Part shown: one piece after another, positions 62,905 through 64,000 of the stretch
Position numbering within the stretch: position 1 is the stretch's first letter
How the letters are laid out: every line of letters begins with the position of its first letter
Assembly (NCBI GenBank): GCA_029204225.1
Contig: MU832178.1
Coordinates: 1 to 64,000 of the forward strand
DNA: 64,000 nucleotides
Origin: Diphasiastrum complanatum
Taxonomy: Eukaryota > Streptophyta > Lycopodiopsida > Lycopodiales > Lycopodiaceae
Reading direction: 5' to 3'
Made by a program: the position numbers and the translations under genes
The notes under the pieces: generated by a model
The model's input: the letters and a program-made list of their open reading frames with translations, nothing else
What the model was told of the DNA's origin: nothing
Database searches by the model: none

Positions 62905-64000
62905 ATGGCTTCAATAAGCAACATACAATCCAAGATCTGTACAATCCTCGATTCATCAGGATCTAACTTCCTAGCATAGAAGGTTAAGACCTCGCTGATA
63001 CTAAAGGGAGAAGGATTATTCCCCTGGGTAGATGGCACCGAGGAGATGCCTACAACAACAGGCAAGGAGCTACGCGAATGGAGGGAGAAGAATGACAAGG
63101 CAGTAGCCGTACTATCTTCATCCATTGAGGATAGTCTAACTCTTGACCTGGCTACAATCTCTAAAGCAAAAGAGATGTGGGATACATTACTCACAAGATT
63201 TCAGATGAAATCACGCAGTCAAATCATGCTACTCAAAGATCAGTTGACAAACCTACAGTGGGATGGTAAAGATCTCACTTCCTTCATTAGGAAGATGAAG
63301 GATCTATTCCTACCACTACACAATTTTGGAGCAGAAAATGCAGTGTCAACAGAGAAGCAACTTACTTATCTGTTGAGAGCCTTACCAAGATCCTTCCAGA
63401 CAACCAGAACGCTACTAACAAAAGATCCTACAATGACACTCGAAAAGGCTATTGTTGAGATTCGAGAAGAAGTCGAAGCTCGAGAGCATCTTGATCACAA
63501 ATATGCTTCTGACCAAGCCCTCTATAGCAACAAAGAAAAGACAAAGAAACAATTCAAGCCTAAGAGGGAGTCAGATCGAAAGCAAGATCAAGATCAACAA
63601 GCAGAAGGAGCCAGCAAAGGCAAGTGGAAGAACAAAGGAAGGTCGAAACAGTAGAGTGGAGACAAGAAGACATGCGTGAGATACAAACGCGAAGGACATA
63701 CTGTCGATGCGTGTTGGCTTAGTCCGAAAATCGAGTGTATCCATTGTTATAAAAAGGGTCATGCAGGAATGGACTGCCACCAGAATCCAAGAAACAAATC
63801 AGCTCAAAGCAGACATGAGAACAACAATCGTTCGTCCTATGTTCAGCAGCTAGAGAGCTTAAAGATGAGCGAAGAAAGATCGAATCACGGAAATTTGACT
63901 GCCTACATCTGTGTAGACATGTGTGCAATATCAATACCTGACACACGGGAGGTAATTCTTGATTCAGGAGCTACCTCGCACTTTTTTACATTAAGATGGA
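62905..64000 (+). pseudogene. Copia K gag and protease start, cut by the window end
   Basis: ATG 62905 opens MASISNIQSKICTILDSSGS, but a TAG follows where Copia gag normally has Trp (NFLA-stop-KVKTSLILKG). From 63046 a 202-codon frame covers the UBN2 domain (LTLDLATISKAKEMWDTLLT, LLKDQLTNLQWDGKDLTSFI, LLRALPRSFQTTRTLLTKDP). A TAG at 63652-63654 precedes two knuckles (CVRYKREGHTVDAC, where the second Cys is Tyr, and CIHCYKKGHAGMDC). The protease site ILDSGATSHFF lies near 63955-63990. It is the same family as Copia G. With two stop codons it is inactive unless read through. The rest lies beyond the window. Confidence 0.85.

Overview
This window is nuclear DNA of a land plant, most likely a vascular plant with a large, retrotransposon-rich genome. 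The evidence is one intron-containing host gene of a plant-type glycosyltransferase family, many Ty1/Copia and Ty3/Gypsy remnants, LTR elements primed by initiator tRNA-Met, a LINE-like ORF1 and long AG/TC, CA and C microsatellites. The lineage cannot be fixed from the sequence. Very long introns full of retroelements would suit a gymnosperm, a fern or a large-genome angiosperm.

Host gene. A single gene on the + strand can be assembled from exon 1 (7224-7427) to a stop codon at 38197-38199. It encodes a Golgi-type, type II membrane protein of the plant O-fucosyltransferase family (DUF246, GT106-like). Eleven exons with GT-AG introns join without a frame break into 511 codons. A possible extra 126-bp exon at 14402-14527 keeps the frame and would give 553 residues. 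The catalytic exons are intact. The intron between exon 1 and the next certain exon is 21.4 kb and holds several retroelement remnants and small foldback elements, so more than 90% of the 31-kb gene is intron.

1-6.6 kb: a minisatellite, a decayed Copia element (A) interrupted by LTR-derived DNA, its 3' LTR with an internal ~85-bp tandem repeat, then upstream DNA of the host gene. 7.4-28.8 kb (intron 1): Copia B (minus), Copia C (minus), a LINE-like ORF1 element (minus), Copia D (plus), minisatellites and microsatellites, a Gypsy gag (plus), a chromovirus 3' end with chromodomain (minus), and hairpins. 29-38 kb: remaining exons, an insertion-rich intron 3, and a tiny tRNA-derived retroposon in intron 5. 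38-43 kb: gene-poor, ending in microsatellites.

43-64 kb is a nested retrotransposon cluster. Element E (43048-47808) is young, with 5-bp target duplications and LTRs about 98.5% identical. It encodes gag, protease and integrase but has lost reverse transcriptase. It split a CA repeat that lies in the RNase H region of an older minus-strand Copia (F). Element G (plus) inserted into the reverse transcriptase of F. Next come an LTR fragment, a decayed minus-strand Gypsy (H) carrying a second copy of the tiny tRNA-derived retroposon, a Copia RNase H fragment (I) and a large foldback element. Element J (56883-62599) follows, with two apparently identical 865-bp LTRs and TCTCA target duplications. 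It carries a 671-codon reading frame with an eroded integrase-like stretch and a tandemly duplicated module of about 170 residues that I do not recognise. J sits just upstream of the priming site of Copia K, whose gag and protease run off the window end.

The most interesting observations are element J and its unknown duplicated protein, the reverse-transcriptase-less but young element E, the two ~85-bp tRNA-derived retroposons with perfect 15-16 bp target duplications, and the giant-intron host gene with its candidate extra exon.
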